From contig NW_027469111.1 in NCBI RefSeq assembly GCF_051020765.1, positions 930,001 through 994,000 of the forward strand: a stretch of 64,000 nt of DNA. Direction: 5' to 3'. This stretch comes from Lasioglossum baleicum (lineage: Eukaryota > Arthropoda > Insecta > Hymenoptera > Halictidae). Positions 49,447-59,448 of this stretch are shown one piece after another; the stretch's first letter is position 1; every line of letters starts with the position of its first letter. The notes under the pieces are model-generated. The model saw only the letters and a program-made list of their open reading frames with translations, was not told the DNA's origin and did not search any database. The translations under genes were made by a program, and so were the position numbers.

Positions 49447-49823
49447 GATTGCGTCGCTTGAAAATTTCTAAGTATGAAATTCGCGAAAAATAATCCGACT
49501 ATATAACGTGGGCGAAGGGGCGTTTTCTAATCCGCCCGTCGCACTTTAACGTTCACTAAAACTCTCGATGAATTTGTACTGAGTACGAACATCGCGAAAA
49601 ATAATTTGAGTATGTAACGTGGGCGAAAGGGCATTTCCTTCACTGCCCGTCGCACTTTTAACTGACACTATGCTTTCACGGACTCTAAGTCTACTGCGTT
49701 AAATTGTCAAACAATGATGGAACGCGCAGGGGTTCGCGTGCTAACACTGATTCTATTTTTATTCATCGATGCCGTGCTTCTAACATCGGTGACCAACGAG
49801 TGTCCTACCGACTGCGCCAAATT
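49447..49823 (-). promoter_or_regulatory. Element B leader with tRNA-Ser-type primer binding site
   Basis: The complement TCCTACCGACTGCGCCA lies at 49803-49819, four nucleotides from the LTR, the same site sequence as in element A. The rest contains two diverged copies of a ~120-bp segment (both with GCGAAAAATAAT, AACGTGGGCGAA and CGTCGCACTTT). No ORF is convincing. Confidence 0.75.
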
Positions 49824-51515
49824 TGTCACGTCCTGGCGGGGCTATAAGAGCAAGAGAAGAGAATACCGCGGCCCGGCTACTCTGCTCTTCCACTGACTGA
49901 CATTTAATAAAAGTGTTGGTCTTTTTATCAACAGACTAGGACCCGATGCCGACACCTGCATGCGGTCTTACACAGATGAATGATGCACGCGACCCTGAAA
50001 CATACGCGATAATATGTTCCACTTACTTTCATGCTTCGCTTGTTTGTCGATTGACACGAGAAATGGGTTCGCAACGGATGAACTGCTACGGTTGCGCTGA
50101 TGGCCTTGAATTCGGTCCGCTCTGCTTGACAGGCGTTGTTCCAAATGGCTGGAAACGACCTTCAAGGATTGACGACTGCGCCAAATTCTGTCACGTCAAT
50201 ATTTCACAGGAACGACCTCCAATGGTTGACAGCTGGCGGCTACGGTATTGTAGACGGATGCGCTCGTTGAGGAAACGGGCGTGGACGCTGTACGATACCG
50301 TGAATCTAACTCACGAATATCGTCCGCGTGATTGACGATATTTTAACTAGCGAAAACGGGCGTGGATGCTGCGGGGCTTGCTATGCGAGCAAGTCTATCA
50401 CTATCACGCACGTACGCGAACACGTTGAAACAGGAAATTGAATAAGGAATACTATTCGCGAACTTTCCAGTGAGAACTCTATCTCTAACTAACAACGTGT
50501 CACTTCAAACTACGAAGTTAGGAGCAAGGAAATAATAATTGGGATTTAGATTGACTCTGGTAAAACAAAGTATATTATAAACGTAAAAGAATACAAAGGT
50601 AAAGATGCTTATTATTAACGAAATCGAAATACGTACTAAGTACGAAATATGAAACGCAATAAAAAATGTTTAATTGAATAAACGAAGTAATGTTTGAATT
50701 AAACGAATAAGAATAAGATATTATTGAATGGTATTAGGGACTGTGTCTAAACAGTATGGATTTGGAAAGATTGTGTCTAAACAATCTGGATTTTGGAAGA
50801 TTGACGAAAACTCGACTGACCCACTCGGGTCCCCGGAGAGGACTGACGAGAATCGAACGTTCGTCGACGAACAACGTTCGTCCGAAAAATGCTGACTTCG
50901 CAAAAGGGGACCGTGTCCTCTTTGTGCCGGTCTTCGTCGTAAACAGCGCGATGGCCGCCGCACTAGAGTCAGCAGTTTTCGTTCCCAGTGGTGCAGGACT
51001 CGAAAATTAAGTGGTAACCATTGGCGTACCTATTTACTTATTTAAATAAATTGGGACTTAGAATATTTTCGAGCGCTTGCTCTTGCAAGGTGTTTCGATG
51101 TAAATTTTATATGTCATATGATTAGTTGACATCATTTGTCGACCGATCATATGTTTGAAAATATTCTAAGTACTTTTGAAAATTACCAAAAATCGAAATT
51201 TTGGTAAAGTCTAAACAAACGCGAATTGAGAACATAACCTACAAATTTTTAGGTTAGCTTCATGATTTTCGCTCACGAGTCCAATGATATTTCAATCTTC
51301 GAGTTTGGGCCATTTTTGGCTATTTTAGGATTTTGACAGATTTTGGATTTTAGGTTATGTTGATGGATTTCAATCAGATGTACGTGGTGTTAAGGATTCA
51401 TTGTTATGAAGGATTTTTAGGAGTTTTGGAATCTTTAAAGGGGAACGCTCGCTCTTATGTATCTAATTTTACATGTAGTCTTAAAGCTAACGTCGGAGGT
51501 GCGACCGACGTCACA
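49824..51515 (-). repeat. 5' LTR of element B (minus orientation)
   Basis: 1692 bp. It is the reverse complement of the LTRs at 37414 and 54044. It has one copy fewer of an 81-bp internal tandem repeat, which accounts exactly for the difference from the 1773-bp copy. A primer binding site and gag follow on the minus strand, so this is a 5' LTR. Confidence 0.9.
49946..50335 (+). other. 129-codon antisense frame conserved in all three B-family LTRs
   Basis: The frame (MPTPACGLTQMNDARD...) is intact in the LTRs at 38657-39046 (minus), here (plus) and 55305-55694 (minus), always antisense to the element. The last two encode the same protein. The 38657 copy differs at four or five residues. Upstream in the antisense direction lie GGGGCTATAAGAGC (about 49840) and AATAAA (about 49906). 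Coding function is unproven and chance conservation between young copies is possible. Confidence 0.35.
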
Positions 51516-52020
51516 ACTTTTAGAATGTTCATATGAGAACAATTTAGAAAACATTTCTATTCCTAAAGTTAAATCAAAAGGAGTTTATGTTTTGCCACAA
51601 ACTCCTATCTTCAAATCCTCGCCGGAACAAGACCTCTTGCAGCTTCAACGATCAAGTATCCGTGCGACCGAAAACAAAGTCCATGCGTCTGGCAAATACA
51701 ATTCCGCGAGATTCGCGTCAGCAAGAAAAAGAAATAAAGCCGATACATTATACTCGCCCGAGACAACTAAGTCTGATTATAAGCTTTCGTTATGTATCTT
51801 GCGAAACGAATTCAATCTTCCTAGCGTTAACAGAGTCTCCAATATCGTTACGCCAACGATAAACTATCGCAGCGACCCAAGAGCGAAATTTAAAACCTCT
51901 GGTCAGCATCACCCCACTCCACAGCAGGAAGACGATATCCCTGCGACGCAACGAGATCTTCAAGGAGAAACCGTCACCCCTGAAGATCATCAGTCTCTCG
52001 ACAACGCTATAACAGCAACC
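51516..52020 (+). other. Segment between the inverted LTR and the envelope gene
   Basis: In frame with the envelope gene and open throughout (the total frame starts inside the LTR at 51457), but with no Met-initiated domain I recognise. It may be the tail of a lost pol gene or an untranslated/intronic stretch, since errantiviral env is usually made from a spliced RNA. The join at 51515/51516 is the boundary between the two oppositely oriented B-family pieces. Confidence 0.5.
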
Positions 52021-54048
52021 ATGCAGCCGATACAAGCAGCTATCTTGCTCTCTATTGCCACGCAAGCCTCAACACTCATTGGATATGACTGTGGAGGTTC
52101 AACCTTGAATATTACCACGTATTCAACTATTAACACTTTTAACTGCGAGCCAGAAGACATCGCACCAGCTGAAAATCTAGAAAGAATTCAGCTCCTGCAG
52201 CTAGCTGAATTCTCGCAAGCTCGTGTCTTGCAATGCCATATCGGAATAGACAGAACCATATACTATTGTGGCATGCATTCACATAATTCGGTAGTATCCA
52301 ATGGTCGACAAGACTATATATTACCGATCTCCAGCGAAACCTGTTCGAGCCTACACACGACGGGGACAATATTCATCACCCCAGCCGCCCAGATCACAGG
52401 TATTCAGCCGAACTCGACCTCCTCTCACGGCCTCACGTTAGCAGGAGTTATTCAGAACGATGGTAGCTGCGCTGGAACCACGTATAGTGATCCGTTTGGG
52501 ACTTGGACCGATGTCGTGGTACAAGCTTTAGTCCGAATCACGATCCGCGACTACATCGCTCCAATCAGATTGTCAACCGGACAGATTCATCTACAAACTG
52601 GGCAAACCTGCCCCCTTCAAAAAGGAAGCTGCTTAGACGCACAAGATGGCCATACGTTCTGGGAAACCACGCCGACGGACTCGTGCAAATTCAATAATTA
52701 TGATGTCTTGTACGAAGGGATAGCCACTAAACTATCCTCCAAGGTGAATCCTTCTCCAACCCTGTATACCGTAGCATCGCAGGACACGACTTTTGCACTC
52801 ACGGAGACAGGCAGATCGTCAGTTTGCGGATATCTCATAATCCGAACGGAACACCCCAAGCTGTTCATTCTGGAAGTTGGAAGTTCAGGAAAATTCAAGG
52901 AGAAAACACACACCTTGGTCAACAATCTGGACATCTTCACGTATGTCAACAGCAAATTTGTTTACGTGGAGAAGCACCTCCGGAAACAATTTTCTCAACT
53001 CTACAAAGATGTAATCCGTCAGAAGTGTGAGCTAGAGCGTCAGATTCTCCAGAACGCCCTCACATTATTACATTCAGCACCCGAAGAAGTTGCCACTGCC
53101 ATCATGAAGGATGTCGGATTTACCGCAGTTCCAGCAGGAGAGGTAGTGCACATAATAAAGTGCATACCAGTCACGGTCCAAGTGAGGAAAACCGAACGGT
53201 GTTATGATGAGTTACCCATCACGTATCGGAACACATCAAAATTCCTGAAACCAAGGGACCACATCATTTCAAATACGGGGACAGAAAAGCCATGCAATGA
53301 GCTACTTCCCCCATATTACAGACTGCACGGAACATGGTATCGCCTAACACCGTCATTGATGGAGGCCATCACTCCTTCGGAGCTCCACCCCCTCACCAAG
53401 TCAACCTGGAAATACATAGATCCGAAGAACTTGGCAACGGGAGGCATTTATTCACAAGACGACCTGGACAAACTACAGGATCATATAATGTTTCCTGTAG
53501 AGAAGGTAGCAGTCATAAATTCAATCGCACAGGGTGCGACGGGAAGACAGTTTGCAGCAGGAAATATCAATATGTTCAACCTGCTCGATGAAAACTCCCT
53601 ACAGCAGATAGCGGAGTCTACAGCACAGAAATTATGGTCCGGATTCACTACATTCGGATCAATAAGTGCTGGAATAATCGGAGTGTATGTAGCGATCCGC
53701 ACGATCAAAACAATCATCAGTACGATCGTTAACGGCATCGCATTACACTCACTATACGGCTGGAGCCTGCATCTCGTTGTCGCCATCTGGAGTTCACTGA
53801 CCCGGTTCTTTATATTCATGAAGCAGAGGGACAACAAGACTTCAGCGGCCATCGAGGACAAAGCCAGTGATAGTGCCAGTGTCGGAGAATTCCGAACCCG
53901 TCCTCCCTTGACGAAACGAACGTTAATTTGCGATTCCCTTGACCCAGCGTTGCGAGACAGGGATGACATTTCAGTGCATCCTGTCTACCGCCACCCAGAG
54001 GCAGAGATTCCACTGCGTGAAATCTCTTCTCTAAGGGGGGAGGTGTGA
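52021..54048 (+). CDS. env: Envelope-type glycoprotein captured by a B-family LTR element
   Basis: I choose ATG 52021 because it begins a signal-peptide-like segment (MQPIQAAILLSIATQ...), giving 675 aa with no internal stop. The ectodomain starts GYDCGGSTLNITTYS and is cysteine-rich, with N-glycosylation sequons (NIT, NST, NTS). A hydrophobic stretch containing SAGIIGVYVAI and a second at LHLVVAIW (about residues 545-600) should anchor it in the membrane, followed by a ~75-residue hydrophilic tail. The N-terminal pattern and size recall glycoproteins of chuvirus-like RNA viruses, known to be captured by arthropod LTR elements; this is recall, not a search. A baculovirus-F-type errantiviral Env is less likely because I see no furin site. 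The stop lies in the first bases of the LTR. Confidence 0.7.
   Translation: MQPIQAAILLSIATQASTLIGYDCGGSTLNITTYSTINTFNCEPEDIAPAENLERIQLLQLAEFSQARVLQCHIGIDRTIYYCGMHSHNSVVSNGRQDYILPISSETCSSLHTTGTIFITPAAQITGIQPNSTSSHGLTLAGVIQNDGSCAGTTYSDPFGTWTDVVVQALVRITIRDYIAPIRLSTGQIHLQTGQTCPLQKGSCLDAQDGHTFWETTPTDSCKFNNYDVLYEGIATKLSSKVNPSPTLYTVASQDTTFALTETGRSSVCGYLIIRTEHPKLFILEVGSSGKFKEKTHTLVNNLDIFTYVNSKFVYVEKHLRKQFSQLYKDVIRQKCELERQILQNALTLLHSAPEEVATAIMKDVGFTAVPAGEVVHIIKCIPVTVQVRKTERCYDELPITYRNTSKFLKPRDHIISNTGTEKPCNELLPPYYRLHGTWYRLTPSLMEAITPSELHPLTKSTWKYIDPKNLATGGIYSQDDLDKLQDHIMFPVEKVAVINSIAQGATGRQFAAGNINMFNLLDENSLQQIAESTAQKLWSGFTTFGSISAGIIGVYVAIRTIKTIISTIVNGIALHSLYGWSLHLVVAIWSSLTRFFIFMKQRDNKTSAAIEDKASDSASVGEFRTRPPLTKRTLICDSLDPALRDRDDISVHPVYRHPEAEIPLREISSLRGEV
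54031..54043 (+). promoter_or_regulatory. Polypurine tract of the env-bearing element
   Basis: CTAAGGGGGGAGG directly precedes the LTR at 54044. It marks this LTR as a 3' LTR for the plus-strand element. Confidence 0.85.
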
Positions 54049-55816
54049 CGTCGGTCGCACCTCCGACGTTAGCTTTAAGACTACATGTAAAATTAGATAC
54101 ATAAGAGCGAGCGTTCCCCTTTAAAGATTCCAAAACTCCTAAAAATCCTTCATAACAATGAATCCTTAACACCACGTACATCTGATTGAAATCCATCAAC
54201 ATAACCTAAAATCCAAAATCTGTCAAAATCCTAAAATAGCCAAAAATGGCCCAAACTCGAAGATTGAAATATCATTGGACTCGTGAGCGAAAATCATGAA
54301 GCTAACCTAAAAATTTGTAGGTTATGTTCTCAATTCGCGTTTGTTTAGACTTTACCAAAATTTCGATTTTTGGTAATTTTCAAAAGTACTTAGAATATTT
54401 TCAAACATATGATCGGTCGACAAATGATGTCAACTAATCATATGACATATAAAATTTACATCGAAACACCTTGCAAGAGCAAGCGCTCGAAAATATTCTA
54501 AGTCCCAATTTATTTAAATAAGTAAATAGGTACGCCAATGGTTACCACTTAATTTTCGAGTCCTGCACCACTGGGAACGAAAACTGCTGACTCTAGTGCG
54601 GCGGCCATCGCGCTGTTTACGACGAAGACCGGCACAAAGAGGACACGGTCCCCTTTTGCGAAGTCAGCATTTTTCGGACGAACGTTGTTCGTCGACGAAC
54701 GTTCGATTCTCGTCAGTCCTCTCCGGGGACCCGAGTGGGTCAGTCGAGTTTTCGTCAATCTTCCAAAATCCAGATTGTTTAGACACAATCTTTCCAAATC
54801 CATACTGTTTAGACACAGTCCCTAATACCATTCAATAATATCTTATTCTTATTCGTTTAATTCAAACATTACTTCGTTTATTCAATTAAACATTTTTTAT
54901 TGCGTTTCATATTTCGTACTTAGTACGTATTTCGATTTCGTTAATAATAAGCATCTTTACCTTTGTATTCTTTTACGTTTATAATATACTTTGTTTTACC
55001 AGAGTCAATCTAAATCCCAATTATTATTTCCTTGCTCCTAACTTCGTAGTTTGAAGTGACACGTTGTTAGTTAGAGATAGAGTTCTCACTGGAAAGTTCG
55101 CGAATAGTATTCCTTATTCAATTTCCTGTTTCAACGTGTTCGCGTACGTGCGTGATAGTGATAGACTTGCTCGCATAGCAAGCCCCGCAGCATCCACGTC
55201 CGTTTTCTCGAATCAAAATATCGTCAACCACGCGGACGATATTCGCGAGATAAATTCACGGGATCGCACAGCGTCCACGCCCGTTTTCGCTAGTTAAAAT
55301 ATCGTCAATCACGCGGACGATATTCGTGAGTTAGATTCACGGTATCGTACAGCGTCCACGCCCGTTTCCTCAACGAGCGCATCCGTCTACAATACCGTAG
55401 CCGCCAGCTGTCAACCATTGGAGGTCGTTCCTGTGAAATATTGACGTGACAGAATTTGGCGCAGTCGTCAATCCTTGAAGGTCGTTTCCAGCCATTTGGA
55501 ACAACGCCTGTCAAGCAGAGCGGACCGAATTCAAGGCCATCAGCGCAACCGTAGCAGTTCATCCGTTGCGAACCCATTTCTCGTGTCAATCGACAAACAA
55601 GCGAAGCATGAAAGTAAGTGGAACATATTATCGCGTATGTTTCAGGGTCGCGTGCATCATTCATCTGTGTAAGACCGCATGCAGGTGTCGGCATCGGGTC
55701 CTAGTCTGTTGATAAAAAGACCAACACTTTTATTAAATGTCAGTCAGTGGAAGAGCAGAGTAGCCGGGCCGCGGTATTCTCTTCTCTTGCTCTTATAGCC
55801 CCGCCAGGACGTGACA
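54044..55816 (+). repeat. 3' LTR of the env-bearing B-family element
   Basis: 1773 bp, TGTGACGTCGG...CCAGGACGTGACA. An 81-bp tandem repeat is visible at 55193, 55274 and 55355 (TCCACG starts). The stop codon of env is at LTR nucleotides 3-5. The flank to the right starts TCCT; the matching left duplication cannot be tested because the element's 5' half is absent. Confidence 0.88.
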
Positions 55817-57145
55817 TCCTTGAATCTCGATGAAACATGCCGAGACAATTAAAGAATATATAATTGAAACTCATATTTCAAAAAGTAAAAAAGATATAAA
55901 TATTCATATTCTACGTGGATCTTCGGGAGATGTTCCCGACAAGAGTCAACTCGAAACGCGCGACAAAGTAAGTTGTGCCTATGGTAGGAATCCTGCGAGA
56001 GACCTTTTTTATAAGAACATATCCCATCCCTTACCGTTGCTCCCAAAAGAACTTTGGAAATCCACAAGTATCGGCGAGCCAACGGACGGATGGAGAATGG
56101 AGGAATAGGCGTCCCCTACGAATGGACGGAGGAAGCAACACCTCGACAACTGCACGGGTTAATAATGCTGTACAAAATAGGCAGCAAGTACGGATAGGGA
56201 ATGGAGGAATCACGGTCCCCACGTGCTGACGCAGCAACGATAGGAGGTAACCGTCACTCTCCCTGCCAACAACGAATGGATGGGGAATGGAGGAACAACG
56301 GTCCCCTCGTGCTGACGCAGCAACGATAGGAGGCAACCGCCACTCTCCCTACCACCAACGGCCAAGAGCGGCCATCTTCGAAGAGTCAGTTGAGGATTGA
56401 CCAGCAAAACGGCTGGACGTGCGTGGGCATAGTTCTCCCTTCATTCCGCGTCACAGTGAAACGTTCCCAGTGGTCCATAATCCCGCTCACCAATTCAACA
56501 ATTGTCCAAGTACAATTCCTTCGATTCAAGTAATCAAATCAAATCCTAAACAGGATTCTCGCTACGTATAGCACGCAATTGTCCAAGTACAATTCCTTCA
56601 ATTCAAGTATTCAATCAAGTCCTAAACAGGATTCTCGCTACAAAGCACACCGTGTTACGCATTACGAACACGTCTCTTTCGAAGCATCTCTTAAGATCTT
56701 CCGCATTATACTACGTTATATTAATCCTATTGTTACTCAATTTGTAATCATTATCCTGTTAAACCTGGTATTAAGAATATACTCACCTTTTACCAGATAT
56801 TCAGAGTTGATTTATCAAGTGACAACCTCTCAAGTGTTTATTATCCAAGTACTTATCAACGAATATTAATATTTTTGAACGACATCAGTGAACAACGAGC
56901 TCTTCGATCCGGGATCCCATCGAGAGACTACCAAGGCTCCTCTGGAATCTTCCTCGATCGAAGCAGAGTCTTCGCTTCGCTGTGTCGTGTAATTATAAAT
57001 GCCCTTCAATCACGGACGTTTGGCACGAGCCTACCAAGGCCCTGTTATAGCGTATTGTCATTGAAGCTGCGCAAGTTAATATTTTATTATCGAGGTTCTC
57101 ACTCATGTACACTTCCTACGAATAACCCTATCTGACGGTCCGCTC
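55817..57145 (+). other. LTR- or leader-like noncoding block upstream of the first accessory ORF
   Basis: No convincing gene. It contains an 85-bp tandem duplication (about 56197-56366), each copy with TGCTGACGCAGCA (56225-56237 and 56310-56322). It also contains a 77-bp tandem duplication starting CAATTGTCCAAG (56499 and 56576). The subrepeat style matches the LTRs nearby. The left end is cut by the B-family LTR. Confidence 0.5.
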
Positions 57146-57790
57146 ATGAAACGTACACGTCGCGCGGGTCGTAAAGAGCAACTCAGTCGCATTGCTCGAC
57201 ATTATTCTTCAGCTACGTTCTATTACTCCGATATTCTGGGGACTACGGAGAGCATACCGTGCGATCCTACAGATTTCGTATCGACATACGGGTGTCCTTG
57301 TAGTCAAATAAAAAGGTCCCTACCTGTCAACCACGCGGACAGGAAACGCGCATCATCTCCAGAAGCAGTCTTCGAACGAGAGGAAGTCCGTTCAGCGGAG
57401 GACCTTCGGGACCCCTTCGGCCTTGAGGACGCATTCGGCCTTGAGGATTCCTTCGGCCTTGAGCGAGACCTTTCCAAGGCCATCCAGCGGATTTTCGAGG
57501 TCCTTGACAAGGACATTTCCAATTCTGAAGGACGTCGTTCGGCGCAGCACGGCTTCGACTCCGACGCAGAGACGATCGTCGACGAGAGCAGCTGTTCCCA
57601 AGGTTGTCCGAGCCCGGCTGTTTCTGAGGCAGACACAGTAATTTTGGAGGGAATTTCCAAGAAGCTAAAAGTGACTCGCGCCCTGCCGCGCATCATTTCG
57701 GACACTATCGTCACGAAACGCCTCCGATACAGAATTCGTGAGTGGCGTTACGGCGTTCCGGAACGAGAAGACATTCTCGTCGGGTTTTAG
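57146..57790 (+). CDS. Accessory ORF copy 1 (basic N-terminus, C-x10-C-x-C domain), unknown function
   Basis: 214 aa. I do not recognise the family. It starts MKRTRRAGRKEQL, a basic, nuclear-localisation-like stretch. LGTTESIPCD and FVSTYGCPC follow, giving Cys39, Cys50 and Cys52 with His63 in VNHAD. That spacing is conserved in the two related ORFs at 58394 and 60285 and could bind zinc. Residues 88-108 hold three FGLED/E repeats, and the rest is acidic until a basic C-terminus (KRLRYRIREWRYG). The segment ALPRIISD aligns with the RCRII-D segment of the relatives. The SUMO-interaction-like motif is not clear here (IVDESS and VILEG are weak candidates). It is followed by three hairpin repeats. 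Confidence 0.55.
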   Translation: MKRTRRAGRKEQLSRIARHYSSATFYYSDILGTTESIPCDPTDFVSTYGCPCSQIKRSLPVNHADRKRASSPEAVFEREEVRSAEDLRDPFGLEDAFGLEDSFGLERDLSKAIQRIFEVLDKDISNSEGRRSAQHGFDSDAETIVDESSCSQGCPSPAVSEADTVILEGISKKLKVTRALPRIISDTIVTKRLRYRIREWRYGVPEREDILVGF

Positions 57791-57839
57791 TGCAGTGACA
57801 GTGATCAGTGCCGCGAAAGTGCACAGTGAAATCAGAACA

Positions 57840-58220
57840 GGCCAGCGCCTCCGGGGAACCGCTGCCCGATTTTTCTGTGACATTTTCGGACTTAGACAAT
57901 TTTCGGAGTGCGCGCGTGAAAAGTGCCGTAATAAAAGATTACTGGCCAGCGCCTCCGGGGAACCCCTGGCCGATTTTCCTCGGACCAGGAAGAACTTAGT
58001 CTGATTCTCGGGTATCGTCCCGAAAATCCGAGACAACGTTTCGCGAGTGATTCGCGAAAGTACCTCCTGACGAAGTAAATAACGTCCGGAGAGGAGAAAG
58101 ACAGACATCCTCTCTTTAAAATCACAGTTTCGTGTGTGTGCTGTGACCCCAGTGACAAAAGGTGCGCGTGGAGAAATTCCTGGCCAGCGCCTCTGGGGGA
58201 CCCCTGGCCAAATTTTCCTA
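57840..58220. repeat. Three copies of a GGCCAGCGCCTC...CCCCTGGCC hairpin repeat
   Basis: Copies begin at 57840, 57943 and 58181. Outer arms GGCCAG/CTGGCC and inner GGGG/CCCC can pair; the first copy has lost one arm (GCTGCCC). Each is followed by ATTTTTC or ATTTTCC and a GAACTTAG-like segment. An AATAAA is at about 57930. Confidence 0.7.
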
Positions 58221-58440
58221 GGCCATAAGGAACTTAGAATATTTTCCAAGATTTACTCACGGAAGCTGACGGTTGTCCAGGACTATAGGGCGGCGTACGT
58301 CCTGTCCGAAAGGTTGATTATCATACACACACAGTTGCATCCTGGAAGGCGGCACTGCAAGGAGCCTGGAAACAGAAAAATTTTCCGGTAAAATCAGCAC
58401 TCCGTCGCAGACGACTGCTGCCGTCGGCTGGGACGTAACA
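58221..58440 (+). other. End of an LTR-like block
   Basis: The block ends GGGACGTAACA at 58440, the same terminus as the sense strands of element A and the LTR at 62511. It directly abuts a gag-like coding sequence on the minus strand. Its left end was not found; the downstream flank is GCAG. Confidence 0.45.
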
Positions 58441-59158
58441 GCAGTATACGCGCGTCCTCGGCGTGACGAGGAATAAGATCGCGTGCACGTTGACATGCTC
58501 GAGTGAATTGTAAAACTGGAATATTTGTACCATCGAACGTCGGTATAGAATCAATCGCGGCTCGCATCACTAAACGCGAGTCTTCTCTCTCATGAGCGTG
58601 ATTTTCGAACGACGGCATCGCGTTGCGATAAAATTCGTTTTCGTTGAACTGGTTCATTCTCGGCAAACCGGTTCCTCGGACAATGCGTCTGTTGGACGGT
58701 AGGTACTCGTCCTTGATGATCCTACAGCGAACGTGCGGCAAGATTATGGTGCTCCTGCTGTCATCGTCATCAGAGATGGTGACGAGATCAATGACCTCGT
58801 AACGAACGGCAGGCGGGTTGTTGTTGTCACTTGACAGGTTTATGGTATTCCTGACGTCGTCGTCGTCGTCAGAGATGTCAACGAGATCGGCTATCTCGTA
58901 GCGACCAGCAGACGGTTTGCTGACGGGTGAAGAACGCGAGAGGTCCGCGTGGTCGACCTCTGTGTTCGGAATCGGACGGCACGAACAACCGTATACCGAT
59001 ACGTAATCTGACGCGTCACACTCGATATTCTCGGTCGTTCCGAGAAGTTCAGTCCAATCAGTCGAACTTAAGACGCGGTTCAAGATGGCTGATTGATTTA
59101 ATGCCCGCTTGAACTTGGCCAGTTGATACTTTCGGCCTGCACGACGTGTACGACGCAT
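58394..59158 (-). pseudogene. Accessory ORF copy 2 fused in frame to a truncated Gag domain
   Basis: 254 codons from ATG 59158. It starts MRRTRRAGRKYQLAK, then ELLGTTENIECDASDY and VSVYGCSC (Cys47, Cys58, Cys60; His70). Two SUMO-interaction-like motifs follow: IADLVDISDDDDD (~89-101) and EVIDLVTISDDDDS (~121-134). From ~197 the protein reads RAAIDSIPTFDGTNIPVLQF and TRACQRARDLIPRHAE, homologous to the start of the Gag core in elements A, B and C. The Gag part is cut at ~residue 239 by the LTR-like end at 58440, and the last 15 residues come from that block. The new domain therefore occupies the place where other gags have a coiled coil. The start codon is only four bases from the TGTTACGTCG block. 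Confidence 0.6.
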
Positions 59159-59406
59159 AAGGTGTTACGTCGTCCGATGTACGACGTTGGCCTTGTACAT
59201 ACACTATGTATTCAAGGTCTGATCTGCATAAGATCCATACACCGTCCCCTAGACATAAGAGCATAGTATTAAGATCTCATTATTCTATTGTTCTAATCCT
59301 TATCTCCGTCTCTACCCATCACCATGACTTCACCTTGATCAACACCTTACCTCAGTTTCAACCCATCACCACGACACATAATGCAATAAAGTATTGCATC
59401 ACTCTG

Positions 59407-59439
59407 GAAGCATCTAGAAGCTTCTAGAAACGTCGAGAA
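59407..59439 (+). promoter_or_regulatory. Extended heat-shock-element-like motif
   Basis: GAAGCTTCTAGAA (59417-59429) is a perfect three-unit GAA/TTC heat shock element. In the same 5-bp phase further GAA units lie at 59407 and 59437, with imperfect units (ATC, GTC) between, giving a seven-unit register with five good units. It is just downstream of the AATAAA, so its role as a promoter element is uncertain. Confidence 0.5.
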
Positions 59440-59448
59440 GTCCAAAGA

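Noticed and set aside
57304..57714. 136-codon minus-strand frame opposite accessory ORF copy 1
   Set aside because: Antisense shadow; the plus frame matches two other ORFs.
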